In this document: piece after piece, positions 1 through 11,300 of the stretch
Numbering within the stretch: the first letter of the stretch is position 1
Layout: every line of letters begins with the position of its first letter
Source: DUPQ01 sp964563155
GTDB taxonomy: Bacteria; Bacillota; Clostridia; DUPQ01
DNA length: 64,000 nucleotides
Assembly: GCA_964563155.1 (NCBI GenBank)
Contig: CAZLVL010000014.1
Span: 1 to 64,000 of the forward strand
Reading direction: 5' to 3'
The notes under the pieces: model-generated
Databases searched by the model: none
What the model was told of the DNA's origin: nothing
The model's input: only the letters and a program-made list of their open reading frames with translations
Program-made: the position numbers and the translations under genes

Positions 1-50
1 TTCGAATAACAGTTTAAGAGTTTAGCTTGTAAGTTGAATTTTACGGAAAC

Positions 51-200
51 TCAAAGGTTTAATAGGGCTTGTCTGACAAGTTGAGGGCCAGATTTATCCG
101 GCTGGTATTGAAAAAGTTTAGGTGAAAGAACTCCATTTATTTGGGCATCATCTATGTCAGCAGTTAGAAAATCGTGACCATAGGGCATATTAATAATCAT
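51..200 (-). pseudogene. Truncated LarA-like (DUF2088) N-terminal fragment
   Basis: A 49-codon reading frame starts at an ATG with an AGAGG ribosome binding site, 13 bases after the stop of the upstream YhhN gene. Its product has the look of the N-terminus of the nickel-dependent lactate racemase family (DUF2088): a short MPYG segment, then LTADI, then VLSPK, then a VRQALLN segment where intact members read REAL-NP. A TGA ends the frame there; another frame continues briefly with NPLS-like residues and then meets a stop. I read this as a disrupted gene whose remainder, if any, lies left of the window. The family assignment rests on a short match. Confidence 0.45.
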
Positions 201-212
201 AAAAAAACCTCT

Positions 213-896
213 TTAAACATATAGTATGGTAAGACATATTAGTATTTGTGCTATGTAGTAACAGGACAAGTTTGCAGCACGTAGATACTTTACTTTCTTC
301 TTTCCAAAAAGATGGAATATAAGTCCAAAATCACTTAGGGTGAACAAGAAAGCACCTATTGCAAAAAGTATGGATCGAGTACTTGGTATTAAAAATAAAA
401 ATAGAGCTGCACATGAAAACATCAATAGAATTATGTAAAAATAAATTATGCCAAAAATCTTTAATCCTTTTTGGGGAGCATTTATGTTCTTTAACATAAG
501 AGGAATTAAAATGCCTGATAAAATAATTGATGCCACAAATGCTATAAGAAAAGAAGGCAATATAAGCTTTAGAAGAACCACTATATATACAAGGTGGCCT
601 ATTAAAAAAGAAGCTATACCTATAGCAAAAATCATGGTTGATTTTTTATCTTGATATAAGGTTCTTAAAGCAAGAAACACATCGCCTCCCATACCAAAAA
701 TCAGTCCTGCTGTTATGTACCATGCGTATCTTGGGTCATTTGACTCACATGAGAGTAAAATTCCCAGTATAACAAAAACAGCTGCGGCAGCACTTTTTGC
801 AAATAGTGCAGCTAACTTGTTTGTACCATACTCAAAAAAAATGAAAATGGTCTGAATGACAATACCTAACCCTACAATAAAAATCCAATATGGCAT
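213..896 (-). CDS. YhhN/TMEM86-family membrane protein (lysoplasmalogenase-like)
   Basis: This 227-residue protein is almost entirely hydrophobic, with about eight predicted membrane helices and no signal peptide. The spacing of helices and two acidic positions inside them, a GDVFLAL segment near residue 70 and a LSDFGLIF segment near residue 190, match the YhhN/TMEM86 family. Characterised animal members hydrolyse the vinyl-ether bond of lysoplasmalogens; many anaerobic Clostridia make plasmalogens, so a role in ether-lipid turnover is plausible but not shown here. The start has a GGGAGG site. The truncated LarA-like frame follows within 13 bases and was probably cotranscribed. Function of bacterial members is poorly tested, so the product name is a family call. 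Confidence 0.8.
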   Translation of the reverse strand: MPYWIFIVGLGIVIQTIFIFFEYGTNKLAALFAKSAAAAVFVILGILLSCESNDPRYAWYITAGLIFGMGGDVFLALRTLYQDKKSTMIFAIGIASFLIGHLVYIVVLLKLILPSFLIAFVASIILSGILIPLMLKNINAPQKGLKIFGIIYFYIILLMFSCAALFLFLIPSTRSILFAIGAFLFTLSDFGLIFHLFGKKKVKYLRAANLSCYYIAQILICLTILYV

Positions 897-946
897 TTTT
901 TCCCTCCCAATTATATTCTAGATTACTTCTCTTTTCTTAAAATATA

Positions 947-970
947 TCCCCGCCTATAAAAAGACGGGGA
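947..970 (-). terminator. Intrinsic terminator after the alpha/beta hydrolase gene
   Basis: An 8-bp GC-rich stem (TCCCCGCC with GACGGGGA, one G-T pair) and an 8-base loop lie 20 bases beyond the stop of the minus-strand hydrolase gene. On the minus strand the stem is followed by an AT-rich tract, though not a pure T run. Confidence 0.55.
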
Positions 971-991
971 CATATGGCAGTCTAATCTTTA

Positions 992-3007
992 TTACATGAA
1001 AGATGAACTTGATGTAATAATCCAAGCGGCTATTGCAGAAACGGTAAGTGCCGCTGTATATATATTTCTTGTACGTCTATAAATGTATGTGCACAGGGCA
1101 GCAAATAGAATAACCTGTGGAATGAATACAATGAGTAATGAAATAAAGGGACCTCCGAATGTGGAGCCAAATAGAAGGTCAACACCAGGTCCTATGTTCA
1201 TAAAGAAAGGAATGTATTCAAGCAAGGCGATAAGTATGGCACCGCCTGCCATTGCTATTGCATATCTATACCAGCCTGAAAGGAAGGCCTTGAAGCCCTT
1301 TTCTTCAAATGAAGGATGTCTCATTTGAGCAAAGAGTTTGCTTACAGTTAAAATGAAGAATAAGGCAAATATTGGTATGTAAACAAGAAATTGCAATAAT
1401 CTTTGCCCACTAAAAGCTCTAATTAGGGGCCATACAAATCTGAAATCCAAATGGAAGATTTGTTCAAATGCAAATACGAAGATGTATACATAGGCTAGCA
1501 TGGCTAAAACAAGAAGAGCAGATTTTCCTAAAAGACCCCAGCCAAAGCGATCAGGCTTATCATCAAATGAAAATCCTAGATCTGCATAATCAAGAGGTGA
1601 ACCTCTTTTTTTCGATTTTCTCCAAGATACCATGGTAGTAATAAGTGAAATGAGTATGAGAAGTACATACCAGGTCAAGAATCCATTTCCTACAGTCATT
1701 CTAAATATGTTTTCTGGGAAAGGAACAAGACCGTGTCCCAACTGTGTCATAAAGGGATATGTGAGGCCTGAAACTAATAAGGCTATAACAGCACCTTTCC
1801 ACCATTTCTTTCCACTTCTCATCATTACTGAACTAGAATCGTGAGCCGTTGCAGTTTTTGCGAAAAAGCCAGTTTTAAGTAGTAATTCCATAAAGGCTAT
1901 CATTGCACCAAACATAAAGAGCATTGAAAATAAAGCAAGTACTTCTTTATATACTGAAATCTGATTGTTAGGGCTAAGATCAGTTTTTACACCTATGGAT
2001 GATGCCAACCAATTCATGGATACAGCAATACCTTTATTATCGCAGGTAACAAGTCTGTGATTAGTCTTAAGTAACTCCATGCGTCTTGCAGAACCATCGT
2101 TAAAGTTACCAAAAGTTGTGTCCCATGCAGCATTACTTTTGTTAGTACCTAAAAAGCTTGTGCGGATATCCGAAGTCAGGACTGAATCACCAACTGTGTT
2201 TGAAAAGTCACGAAAATATGAGAATTCATCATATTTTGCCTGTAAAAGAAGAACATTGTTGAATTTTATGGCATTAGCGTTATATGCATCGTCAGTAAAT
2301 AGCTCACCGCATTGTAAAATGACCGCTTTAGGAGTCATATCTACACCGCTTGAATGTGTCTTATTCCAGTATGCGGCAGCTGTGGACCAGGATGACCAAG
2401 TTCCCATTGAGTGACCGCTTATTGCCATGCGGGATGCATCTATTATGTCCATATTGGCTAAAGCTGCATAAGCTAAAATTCCTCCCATGGAAGAATCAGT
2501 AATCTTATTACCATCCTTGTCTGTTGAGTAATAGGGGTCAAAGAAGGAAAGATTGGAAAAAGTCATCATTATCCTGTATCTTTCAGGTCCACCTATAGTA
2601 ACCAGATAGGCTGGATCCTTTTTGTCGCTTCCGTATAGAACATTGAATTTTTGATTTACATAACCGCGGTTTATCATACCGGGTTTGGAGTCGCCGTGTC
2701 CATATTCATCCAAAACCATCACTACCACACCTCTTCTTGCAGCTTCAATTGCATAAGCAGCACCGGTTTCTTTATCATTTTGATAACCGTGAAGCAGTAA
2801 AAGTGAAGGAGCAGGATTATCCTTTGTTGCTGTTTTGGGTACATAGAGTTTATATGCTAAATCTCCAAGATCCGTCTTGATAACATCTTTAATTACTGTG
2901 ATTTTACCACCGGCTGTTTGTATGGCGTTTGCACCTGTCATGCACAAAACAGCGGCAAGGGTTAAAATGACCAGCCAAATTAAAGGCTTTTCCCAGCATT
3001 TTTTCAT
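992..3007 (-). CDS. Alpha/beta hydrolase fused to a polytopic membrane domain
   Basis: The 671-residue product has an N-terminal membrane anchor (about residues 10-28), an alpha/beta-hydrolase domain (about 45-345) and a C-terminal half with about eight membrane helices (from about 355). In the hydrolase part an LLLLHGYQ strand supplies the HG oxyanion motif at 73-74, DEYGHGDS follows at 100-106, and the nucleophile elbow GHSMG puts the catalytic Ser at 200. A KTNHRLVT segment near 315 may hold the catalytic His. The hydrolase would face outside the cell. Related proteins occur in Clostridia as uncharacterised hydrolases; the substrate cannot be inferred. The start follows a CGGAGG site. It appears monocistronic, with a terminator immediately after it. 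Confidence 0.8.
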   Translation of the reverse strand: MKKCWEKPLIWLVILTLAAVLCMTGANAIQTAGGKITVIKDVIKTDLGDLAYKLYVPKTATKDNPAPSLLLLHGYQNDKETGAAYAIEAARRGVVVMVLDEYGHGDSKPGMINRGYVNQKFNVLYGSDKKDPAYLVTIGGPERYRIMMTFSNLSFFDPYYSTDKDGNKITDSSMGGILAYAALANMDIIDASRMAISGHSMGTWSSWSTAAAYWNKTHSSGVDMTPKAVILQCGELFTDDAYNANAIKFNNVLLLQAKYDEFSYFRDFSNTVGDSVLTSDIRTSFLGTNKSNAAWDTTFGNFNDGSARRMELLKTNHRLVTCDNKGIAVSMNWLASSIGVKTDLSPNNQISVYKEVLALFSMLFMFGAMIAFMELLLKTGFFAKTATAHDSSSVMMRSGKKWWKGAVIALLVSGLTYPFMTQLGHGLVPFPENIFRMTVGNGFLTWYVLLILISLITTMVSWRKSKKRGSPLDYADLGFSFDDKPDRFGWGLLGKSALLVLAMLAYVYIFVFAFEQIFHLDFRFVWPLIRAFSGQRLLQFLVYIPIFALFFILTVSKLFAQMRHPSFEEKGFKAFLSGWYRYAIAMAGGAILIALLEYIPFFMNIGPGVDLLFGSTFGGPFISLLIVFIPQVILFAALCTYIYRRTRNIYTAALTVSAIAAWIITSSSSFM

Positions 3008-3219
3008 AAAATGACCTCCGAATGTTATTTTTAAGTTTTTAGTTACTAGTTAATTATATGGAGAAAGAAGACCAAGGTCAACAGATTTTATCTTTATGTA
3101 GATTATATCTTTTTATGATTTATATTCACTTTTTAAAATTGGAAAACAAAAAAACTCATTCTTTTAAAACAAGTAAGAAGCTCATCCTTAAAATAATTAA
3201 GAAACTTCTACTTTATAAA

Positions 3220-3245
3220 GAAGACCCACTTTTCAGTGGGCCTTC
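3220..3245 (-). terminator. Hairpin terminator after the SDR gene
   Basis: CCCACT (3225-3230) pairs with AGTGGG (3235-3240) around a 4-base loop, and four more pairs extend the stem past one mismatch. It lies 40 bases after the minus-strand SDR stop. The downstream tract on the minus strand is AT-rich rather than a strict T run. The rest of 3008-3285 shows nothing else. Confidence 0.5.
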
Positions 3246-3285
3246 GTAAATTACACAATATTAAGAAACTTAGAAGCTTCTTTTT

Positions 3286-4269
3286 TTAACCATTTTCAAC
3301 AATATACTTCAGTGTTTCTTTAATGGCAGCTACAACATCATCTTCTTTATAGCCAATAGCATCCATTACTGGTTTTGGATCAATATAAAGGTCTCTGCAG
3401 TTCATTTCAGCCCCTTTAGCCATGTGAATTCCATGTTCCTTACCATTTTCTTTTGCTAATCTGTCATATTCTTGATAAGCAGGCAACATAGCTTCTAGAG
3501 GAACTACTGGTATTTGAGTCTTTCCTTTTTGTCCTAATGCTTCAACCATCATTTCGTAGAAGTCCTTGTACTTCATATTATGCCAGCCTAAAACATAGGT
3601 CTTTCTGTGTTCACCTTTTTCCATGGCACCTCTAGCTGCTTGAGCAACTTGTTTTACTGTAACCATGGTGGTTCCGCCTGGTAGGGCTGGAAAAACATCT
3701 TGACCTTTAATTTGGTCTGTAAACATTTTCCATAAAGGCATTCTTCCAGGTATTACTCCAAAAATGTAGGGTAAACGTAAAACGGTTACATCCACAGCAC
3801 CTTCACCTTCTGCAAAGGCAATATCTTCTTGTAAAATACGGGTTTTTGGATAAGCATGATCAATTAAATTTGTTTCTGGCCATCTTTGAGCAAACTCTGA
3901 AAAGTATGAACCATAAACTACAAATTTTTCTACACCTTTTTTACGAGCTAGTCTTACCATTCTTTGGGTTGTGCGAACATTTTGTTCATAGAAAAATGTG
4001 AATGCTGGAGCATCTGGTACTATTCTTTCATCTGCACCAATTGCATACATAACACCATAAACCCCATCTAGATAGCCTAAAAGTTCCTCATCTGTTTTCT
4101 CATTTATATCGAACAAATAATTTTCTACATCCATTCCTTCAAATAAATCATCTTTAGGCATGGGGGGTAGTGATATTGAAACAACTTTATAACCATTGGC
4201 TAATAATTCTAATGTAGTGTGATAACCTAGTAATCCTGTACCACCTAATACTAATACTTTCTTTTTCAT
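3286..4269 (-). CDS. NAD-dependent epimerase/dehydratase family (extended SDR), atypical active site
   Basis: The 327-residue protein begins with a Rossmann beta-alpha-beta fold, KVLVLGGTGLLGYH, whose glycine motif GGTGLLG spans 9-15. It has the length of extended SDR proteins (epimerases, NmrA-like reductases). The usual YxxxK catalytic pair would fall in the segment HAYPKTRILQE, but there the residue four after Tyr is Arg, not Lys. The enzyme may therefore be an unusual oxidoreductase or a redox sensor. An LPYIFG segment marks the substrate-binding part. A strong AGGAGG site precedes the ATG. The gene stands alone between a PHP phosphatase and a terminator, so context gives no substrate. 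Confidence 0.8.
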   Translation of the reverse strand: MKKKVLVLGGTGLLGYHTTLELLANGYKVVSISLPPMPKDDLFEGMDVENYLFDINEKTDEELLGYLDGVYGVMYAIGADERIVPDAPAFTFFYEQNVRTTQRMVRLARKKGVEKFVVYGSYFSEFAQRWPETNLIDHAYPKTRILQEDIAFAEGEGAVDVTVLRLPYIFGVIPGRMPLWKMFTDQIKGQDVFPALPGGTTMVTVKQVAQAARGAMEKGEHRKTYVLGWHNMKYKDFYEMMVEALGQKGKTQIPVVPLEAMLPAYQEYDRLAKENGKEHGIHMAKGAEMNCRDLYIDPKPVMDAIGYKEDDVVAAIKETLKYIVENG

Positions 4270-4444
4270 CCTATTTCCTCCTTGTTATAGTTATAGGGTA
4301 AATAAAGTTAATAAAACTTTAGGACCACAAGCTTTTTCACAAAAGATGTAATCCTTGTTAAAATATTATCAATAAATGTTTAAAAGAGCAATAAGTATTG
4401 CAAAAATAATTTGGGTATTTATTAGATTTTTCTGAAATATTAAG

Positions 4445-5233
4445 TTAAATAAAAATGCTATCTAGTTTTCTTTCCATTAATTCAATTTTATCTCCCACAT
4501 CCTTAGGACTATGGGCATCTGAGGCAGTAATAATTTTAACCTTATATCTTTTCAAAGCCTTTATTAAATCTTCATGCATTCCTAAACTAGCAGTTTGAGG
4601 ACAGCGCCTTGCTATCCCACTATTTTCTTCAGCATACATTTTACTCATGCTTAAGGCTTTTGCCAGTTTTTCATAATAATCGTCCAAAGGAAAAGAAGGT
4701 TTATGTCCAAAAAGCTTTACACAGTCAGGATGAGCAAGGCCTGAGAACAATCCACTTTTTGCTAAATTTATGGACCGTTCAAAAAAGTCTTTATATACCT
4801 TGTCCACATCCTCATTCTCCCACAAGTCTACAATATGGTCATAGGCAAATCTATCAGCGTAGTGGACACTTCCCAGCCAAAAATCCAGCTCTTTATTCTT
4901 TGCTATATCATAGATAAAGTCCTCAGAATCTTCGAAATAGCAGACCTCAAGGCCAAACTTAATCTTTATTGGATAGTCCTTTTTCCGAACTTCATCTGCT
5001 AGTCTTAAAAACTCATCCAAATCCTTTATTCCAGCCCTTCTTTGAAACCACTTAATAATATAGTTACTATGGGTACGGACTGAATCATACATAGGCACAT
5101 ATTCATCAAAAAGATAGGAATGCTCTAATAGCCAGATTTCGTCTAGATTCATTTCCATGGCCCTATCTACAAATTCATCTATCCATTCTTTTGTATAAGC
5201 CCCTGCTTCAATATGAATATGCCCATCTATCAT
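4445..5233 (-). CDS. PHP-domain phosphoesterase, histidinol-phosphatase-like
   Basis: The 262-residue protein starts with MIDGHIHIEAG, giving the HxH metal motif at residues 5 and 7. It also has LLEHSY near 35-40, GLAHPD near 165, and a C-terminal DAHSPKDVG segment; these are the metal ligands of a PHP-fold phosphatase. Length and motifs fit the HisK type of histidinol-phosphatase, but no other histidine biosynthesis gene is nearby, so the substrate may be a different phosphomonoester. A GGAGG site lies before the ATG. It is about 100 bases after the giant surface-protein gene on the same strand, with no clear terminator between them. Confidence 0.8.
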   Translation of the reverse strand: MIDGHIHIEAGAYTKEWIDEFVDRAMEMNLDEIWLLEHSYLFDEYVPMYDSVRTHSNYIIKWFQRRAGIKDLDEFLRLADEVRKKDYPIKIKFGLEVCYFEDSEDFIYDIAKNKELDFWLGSVHYADRFAYDHIVDLWENEDVDKVYKDFFERSINLAKSGLFSGLAHPDCVKLFGHKPSFPLDDYYEKLAKALSMSKMYAEENSGIARRCPQTASLGMHEDLIKALKRYKVKIITASDAHSPKDVGDKIELMERKLDSIFI

Positions 5234-5334
5234 TAATAGCTAGCCTCCATTATGCTCTAATGCTACTATCTTACCACTTAGTTGTAAGAGTAACTAATTT
5301 ATCTACATAATCTAAGATGCTCATTCTCTTTTTT

Positions 5335-8300
5335 TTAATTCTCCTTCTTAGCCTGTACTCTAAATACATGGCCAGGGTCTAGAGGAGTAAACTTGCTGTA
5401 GTTGTTAAGCCTTTCTATTTCACTTACACATGTGCCAGTTTTACTAGCAATAATCCATAGACTATCTTCTTTCTGGCTTGTGTAAACTGTATACCTTAGG
5501 TTTTTGGGTATGTCAGATGTTTCGCCGTACTTGTCAAAAGAATAGCTTACATTATCTATCACTTGCTTTCCTGTAAGAAGTTTGCCATTTTCATAATAGG
5601 TCCACTTACCTGTGTCATTTAAAGACCAACCATCTGTATTCATCTTGGACTCAACCACTTTAATAAATCTATAAATCATGGCTACTGCCTCCGCCCTTGT
5701 TGCAAGACCTTGAGGATCAAAGACCTTTTTGTCTTTACCATTAATAATACCAGCTGAATACAGGTTCTCTACAGCTTCTTGGGCATAGCCACTAATTTTA
5801 TTACTATCTGCAAAACTCTCATAATCTCGAAGCTTTGGTAAGGTAAAACCTATAGCTTTAGCATAATTTAAAAGCATAACTGCAATTTGTTCTCTTGTTA
5901 TATTCATATTTGGTGAAAACTTTTTATCTCCTGTTCCATTTGCAATTGCTTTTTCAAAGGCCCATTGAGCATAAGCTGCATAATAGCTAGCTTTTTCCAG
6001 GTCAGCAAAATAGGAGATTTTGGCATTATCTTTTTCAACTTGAGCAAGTCTACCTAACACAGTTACAAACATAGCTCTAGTTATATTCAAATTTGGACTA
6101 AAGAGGTTTTCACTTGTTCCAGCTAAAAGACCTATACTTGTTAAGTAAGAAATATCTTCTTTTGCCCAATGGTTTTGTATATCAGTAAACTTAAGCCCAT
6201 TAGACCTGTTGGCAACAGCATACATAGACAAATGGTTTGTTGTAAAATGAAGCATTCCACTTCTTGTATCGTAAAAAGAGCCAATTAAGCCAATAATCTT
6301 GCCATCAGGAGCTATATATACAGCATATATGTCTTCTGGTTTTTCCTTGTCTTGCAGGGTATAGGGGATTGAAACTTCAAGTCCTCCAGCTGCAAAATTA
6401 CTTATTTCTTGCCTATCACCATAGGTTATTTCAATCTCCAATAATGGGCGTCCTCCAATCTTATCTTGTAGGTCATTAGTAAGATCTGTTTCATCCATTT
6501 TTTGTACCCTTATGTTTACTTGTCCATTGGCTTGTCTATTTATCTCTTGTATAGCTTCACGGTTTAAACTTAAAGATATTTCTGGATTATCTACCTTTAA
6601 AACAATACTATCAATATTCTTACTCAAAATGTAGTTTTGTAGCACTCTTGTTAGGTTAAAATTAACATCATTTACAGCCTCATTTCCTGTTTCAATTTCT
6701 ATAACTAGGCTAATTCCATTATCTCCATACCCATTTTTACTTGCTTCACTCATGGCACTTTCATAGGCAAATACAAAATCACCTATTTCCATATCTACAA
6801 AAGCTTGATTGCCCATAACATCAGCTTCTACCCTTAAAAGAGCATGAGTTGGACTGTTAGGACTAGATGACGGAGGAACTAGGGTTACTATAGAGCTAAC
6901 CTTATTTGTTTCATCACTAGTCTCTTTTACCTTAACTGTGACAAGACATTGGGCTGTATAATTACCATCTACCGTTGTAACAGTAATAGTGGCAAGACCT
7001 CCACTTAAAGCTGTAACCTTACCATTTTGGTCTACTCTAGCTATTTGGGGATTAGAACTTGTCCAGACTACATCCTTGTTAGATGCATAGCTTGGCTTAA
7101 CACTAGCACTTAAGGTTTCATATGAATTAGCTGAGCTGTCAGCATACAAAGTAAGTTCAGTCTTATCTAGTTCCACCGATTCTGCATCATAAGTTACATA
7201 AGATACAACTATTTCTCTTCTTGTGCTGTTGCCAGCTTCATCATAGGATATTACAGTAAACTCTTTTACTTTCATATCTAAATTTTCAGAATAATTAAAA
7301 AGACCACCATCCATTTCAAGCAAGACATCATTTATGGTTACCATACAACCAATTTCTGTATAACCATTTATATGGACCTTTCCATCAAAAGCATACAAGC
7401 TATCTCTATCTACATTCAAAGATGGTGCTACTCTGTCTACTTCTATAATCACTTCTTCTTCTGAATGATCCCCATTTTCTTTTATTGTACTAATTAGATA
7501 GTGATAGGTTCCGTCCTCACTAAAAGTAGGTACAAAGGAAAAGCTAGTATTTGTACCTAAATCAAAAGGCTCTCCAATATCATTTACATAAATCCTTACT
7601 TGCGCTTCACTTTCAAGATTAATTAGCATTTCTACTTGGTTTGAATTAGTAGCATAGTAGCTAATTTTTCCTTCATCATCCTTTATGCCATTACTGTTAC
7701 TAACTAAAACACTTATATTGTTAAGAGAAAAAGCTGGCAAGCTATATAATATGTAATTAGGCTTTCCTAAAATAGTAATCTCTCTTTCTTCTAAAGCTAG
7801 ATACTCTGACTTAAAGGCTTGAACCTTGTATTTATACTCTCTTTCAAATTCAAGTCCTACCATGCGACCAAAGGAGTCCATTGTAGTGCCTCCTTGAATT
7901 ATGGTACTTGTTTCATTAGCTGCTTTTACTATCTGAGTAAGTCCTGGTAGAGGGTAATCTTCTTGGTCTAAAATAGTAATAATATAGCCATCAGCTCCAT
8001 GGACTTCTTCCCAAGACAAGTTAAAGGCTCCATTTCCCATATACTTTGCAGATACAAGATTAGGCTTTTTAAGAGCAGCTGGATTTTCATAGGTAAAGCT
8101 ATTAGAATCCATTAGATCAATTGTATAGAGCTCATTTGATGAGTCTTTTTTCATAAGTTGTCCAGCAATATAGTAGTCATTACTTTCTAGGTCTTGTGGA
8201 AGACTAAGAACAGTTGATTTAGTACTTGCTAAAGGATACTGATCTTGATCTATTGCCATTGTTAAATCCATGGTTGGACTATTACTTACTTTATCCACTA

Positions 8301-11300
8301 AAACCAGCTTAACAAAGAGATCCTCATCGGCATTACCTATATCATTTAAATTCCAGTTTACACTTAACTTGTTCTTATCCAGGTCATCTATTTCAGCTTT
8401 TAGGTCCACAAACTCTGCAACAGGAGCTATTTCTGTTAATTCATAGGCAAGTGTTGTCTCTTGACTATTGTTATTAAAAATATCCTCAACACCTTTAAAT
8501 TCATATTGACCTTCTTCTACGACTAAATAATTCATTGAAAATTGTCCTAGGTCTAAGTAGTCTTCATGGGTATCAAACCAGTATATGTAGTCCATGTCTA
8601 AGGTCTCTAAATAGGCTCCATCTTTGTATACAGCAACTTGGGAATACTTCTTATCAGAAAAGATTGTCGCTATATGGTCAACTCTTGCAAAAGGTGCATC
8701 ATTTGCAAAAGGAACAAGCATAGGAGTTTTCAAAGCTCCTTTCATAACCATTACCTGTGGCATGTTTGGCCGGTATGAACCTGCCGAAAAGACATTCATC
8801 AGTAAAACTTCATCATCTTTCTCAGGCCCTATAGCCATTCTTTTGGTAACATTTACATTAACACCACCACCAATGTTATAGACTACAGTAACTTTACGCT
8901 TTATTAATAAAAGATCTATATCTACACTACCAGAAAGTCTTTTTAAGCTAGCTGATAGGGTTAAGTCCACACCAGGTTTACCAAGCACTCCTAGATCTAA
9001 ATAGGCATAGCCCCGAGCAGAACCACTTATATTAAAGGCTTCTAGAATCTCTTTAATTTGGCCTTCATTCAAAGTGCCTGCTGCCATTGCCTCTATAAGG
9101 GCATCTTGAAATTTAGCCCCATATAGATTCATTTTAACTTCAACTCTTCCACCTAAATTTAAAACTCCAACCTCTATTTTTATACTGCCACCAGCATTAA
9201 AGTAGAGATCCACAGATTTTTTATTTGTATACTTACTTAACCCACCATCTCTCAAACCAAAGGCTACAGTTGCATCTTCTATCTTTAAAAACTTAAGCAC
9301 TGTGGCTTCATCAACCGAGGCAGAAAACTTTCCTATCCCAACATTCAAGGTTGTTTCGTCGATGCTGACAAGAGACCCTGTAGCATCAACAATAGCTCCT
9401 TTTAGGCTTAAAGATACAGGAGGTATATACTCAAAACCCTTGGTTACTGTATCATAAAGATCGTATATTCCTCCACCAATACCATTTATATATGCAACAA
9501 TTAAAGGGGGAACTAAAGGCACACCACCTTCACCAATTCTTGCGAAAAATTCTAATTTATCTGGCACAAATATCATTTGGCCATTTTTGGTTGTTTTACC
9601 CCACATAAGGACAATCTCGCCTCTTAAATAGAGCATATCAGCTATATCCATTTCTCCTTTAGCTGCAATATATCTATTCTCAGTTTCAGGTAGGGTATCA
9701 ATTTCAACTAAAACCCCTCCTCCTCCAATAAGATCCCCCAGTCCATCTCCTAGAAGGCCTCCTGGTTTAAACTCTACTTTTGCACTAGCCTTAATGCCAG
9801 GTATAACTTGGCTATCCAAAACAACCTGCTCAACATCAACTCCCGCTTCAAAAGAGCCTGCAAGCCACTCAGGAATCCCCAATTCCACTCCTCCACTAAA
9901 AGAACATTCTCCATCATAAAGCCTATAGGTGGATAGGTGAGCTTTACCAATAACAAAGTTTATTGAGAAATTATTAATCCCCGTTGTTATCTCAACATCT
10001 GCACCTTCTTCATCTAACCTATTGTTTTTATATTTTTTTGTATGGTCTAAAAGAATTTTTATCCTATCATCAGTACCTGTAACTGAACCGGTAATTGCAA
10101 TATTTTTCCACTTTAAATCCCCTGCTCTAGCTAATATTTCTATGTCACCATTGGGGTTTTGCTTAATTTGCATGGTGCTAGTTCCATTTTCAACATAATA
10201 GGTAAGGATATTATTTATAACTGTACCTGATTTTACTAGATATGTTGAAGCTTGAAGCTCAGCTTCTACTATTTCACCACGAAAGACCATTAAAGATTTT
10301 GCATTTCCTATGGCTTTTTCAATTTGATTTTCACTATCTAGAGTGTAGATTTTCAAAGCCTTGTCGCTCTCTTGTGCAATAACCATAATGCCATAAGTAT
10401 CTTGAGAATAGGAAATATTTTCTGTTACCATAATTGAACGCCACTGCGACCTAAACTCATCTTCTGCCACAAATCTAATCTCATAGTGGCCTAGCTGATT
10501 AAAAGCACTGACATAAGAGCAGTCAAGAGTAACAAAGGTTTGATTTGCTGATTGTTGCCTAGGTATAGCTATAGTTGTCCAGTTATCCCTGTTCTCATCC
10601 TCGTATCTTCTTATTTCTGCCATCACTAGGGGAGATTTTTCTCCTCCGGTTACACCTTGTAGGATTATTTGCTTGTACTGTGAATCTTTGTATAGAAAAC
10701 CTGGGTATATGCCATCTAAGCTTCTTACCACTCCTTCAATTGCAGCAGGTGGTGGTGACTTGTGAAGATCACGAACTTCTAAACTAGCCAGAATAGGACT
10801 CATCCTCTTAATAGAATTTATATCATCAAATATTTCCACAATTGCCCCAGCACCCTCTTCAAAGGGCCAGCTCCTAAATTTTAAAAAGACTTGCTCTGGT
10901 CCATCAATCTTGCGCTTGTAGGCAGAATAAGAGATATTTTTACCAGTTTCTTTAACTTTTATACTTATTTCAAAATCTAGAATAATCCCCTCTTGGTCTT
11001 TATCCCCTAGATCTTTTGTGTAATATGGTCTATCTAAGGTCAATAGAATTCCTTGGGTGTCTATTTCATGCACAACCCCACCAACCTCTTCCACATTAAT
11101 CATTCCAATTACAGGCCTTGTATCCCCTGCTAGGCGCATATACTTTTTATTCTCAAGTATGGAATAACCCTTATCCTTATTATTAATTATTAAATAATGG
11201 TCAGCATAGGGATCAACATCCTTAATACTCAAATGCCAAGAACCATCTTCATCTTTATATAATTCATCTCCCTTTGTAGCCCCTATCACTTCTAAATCGT

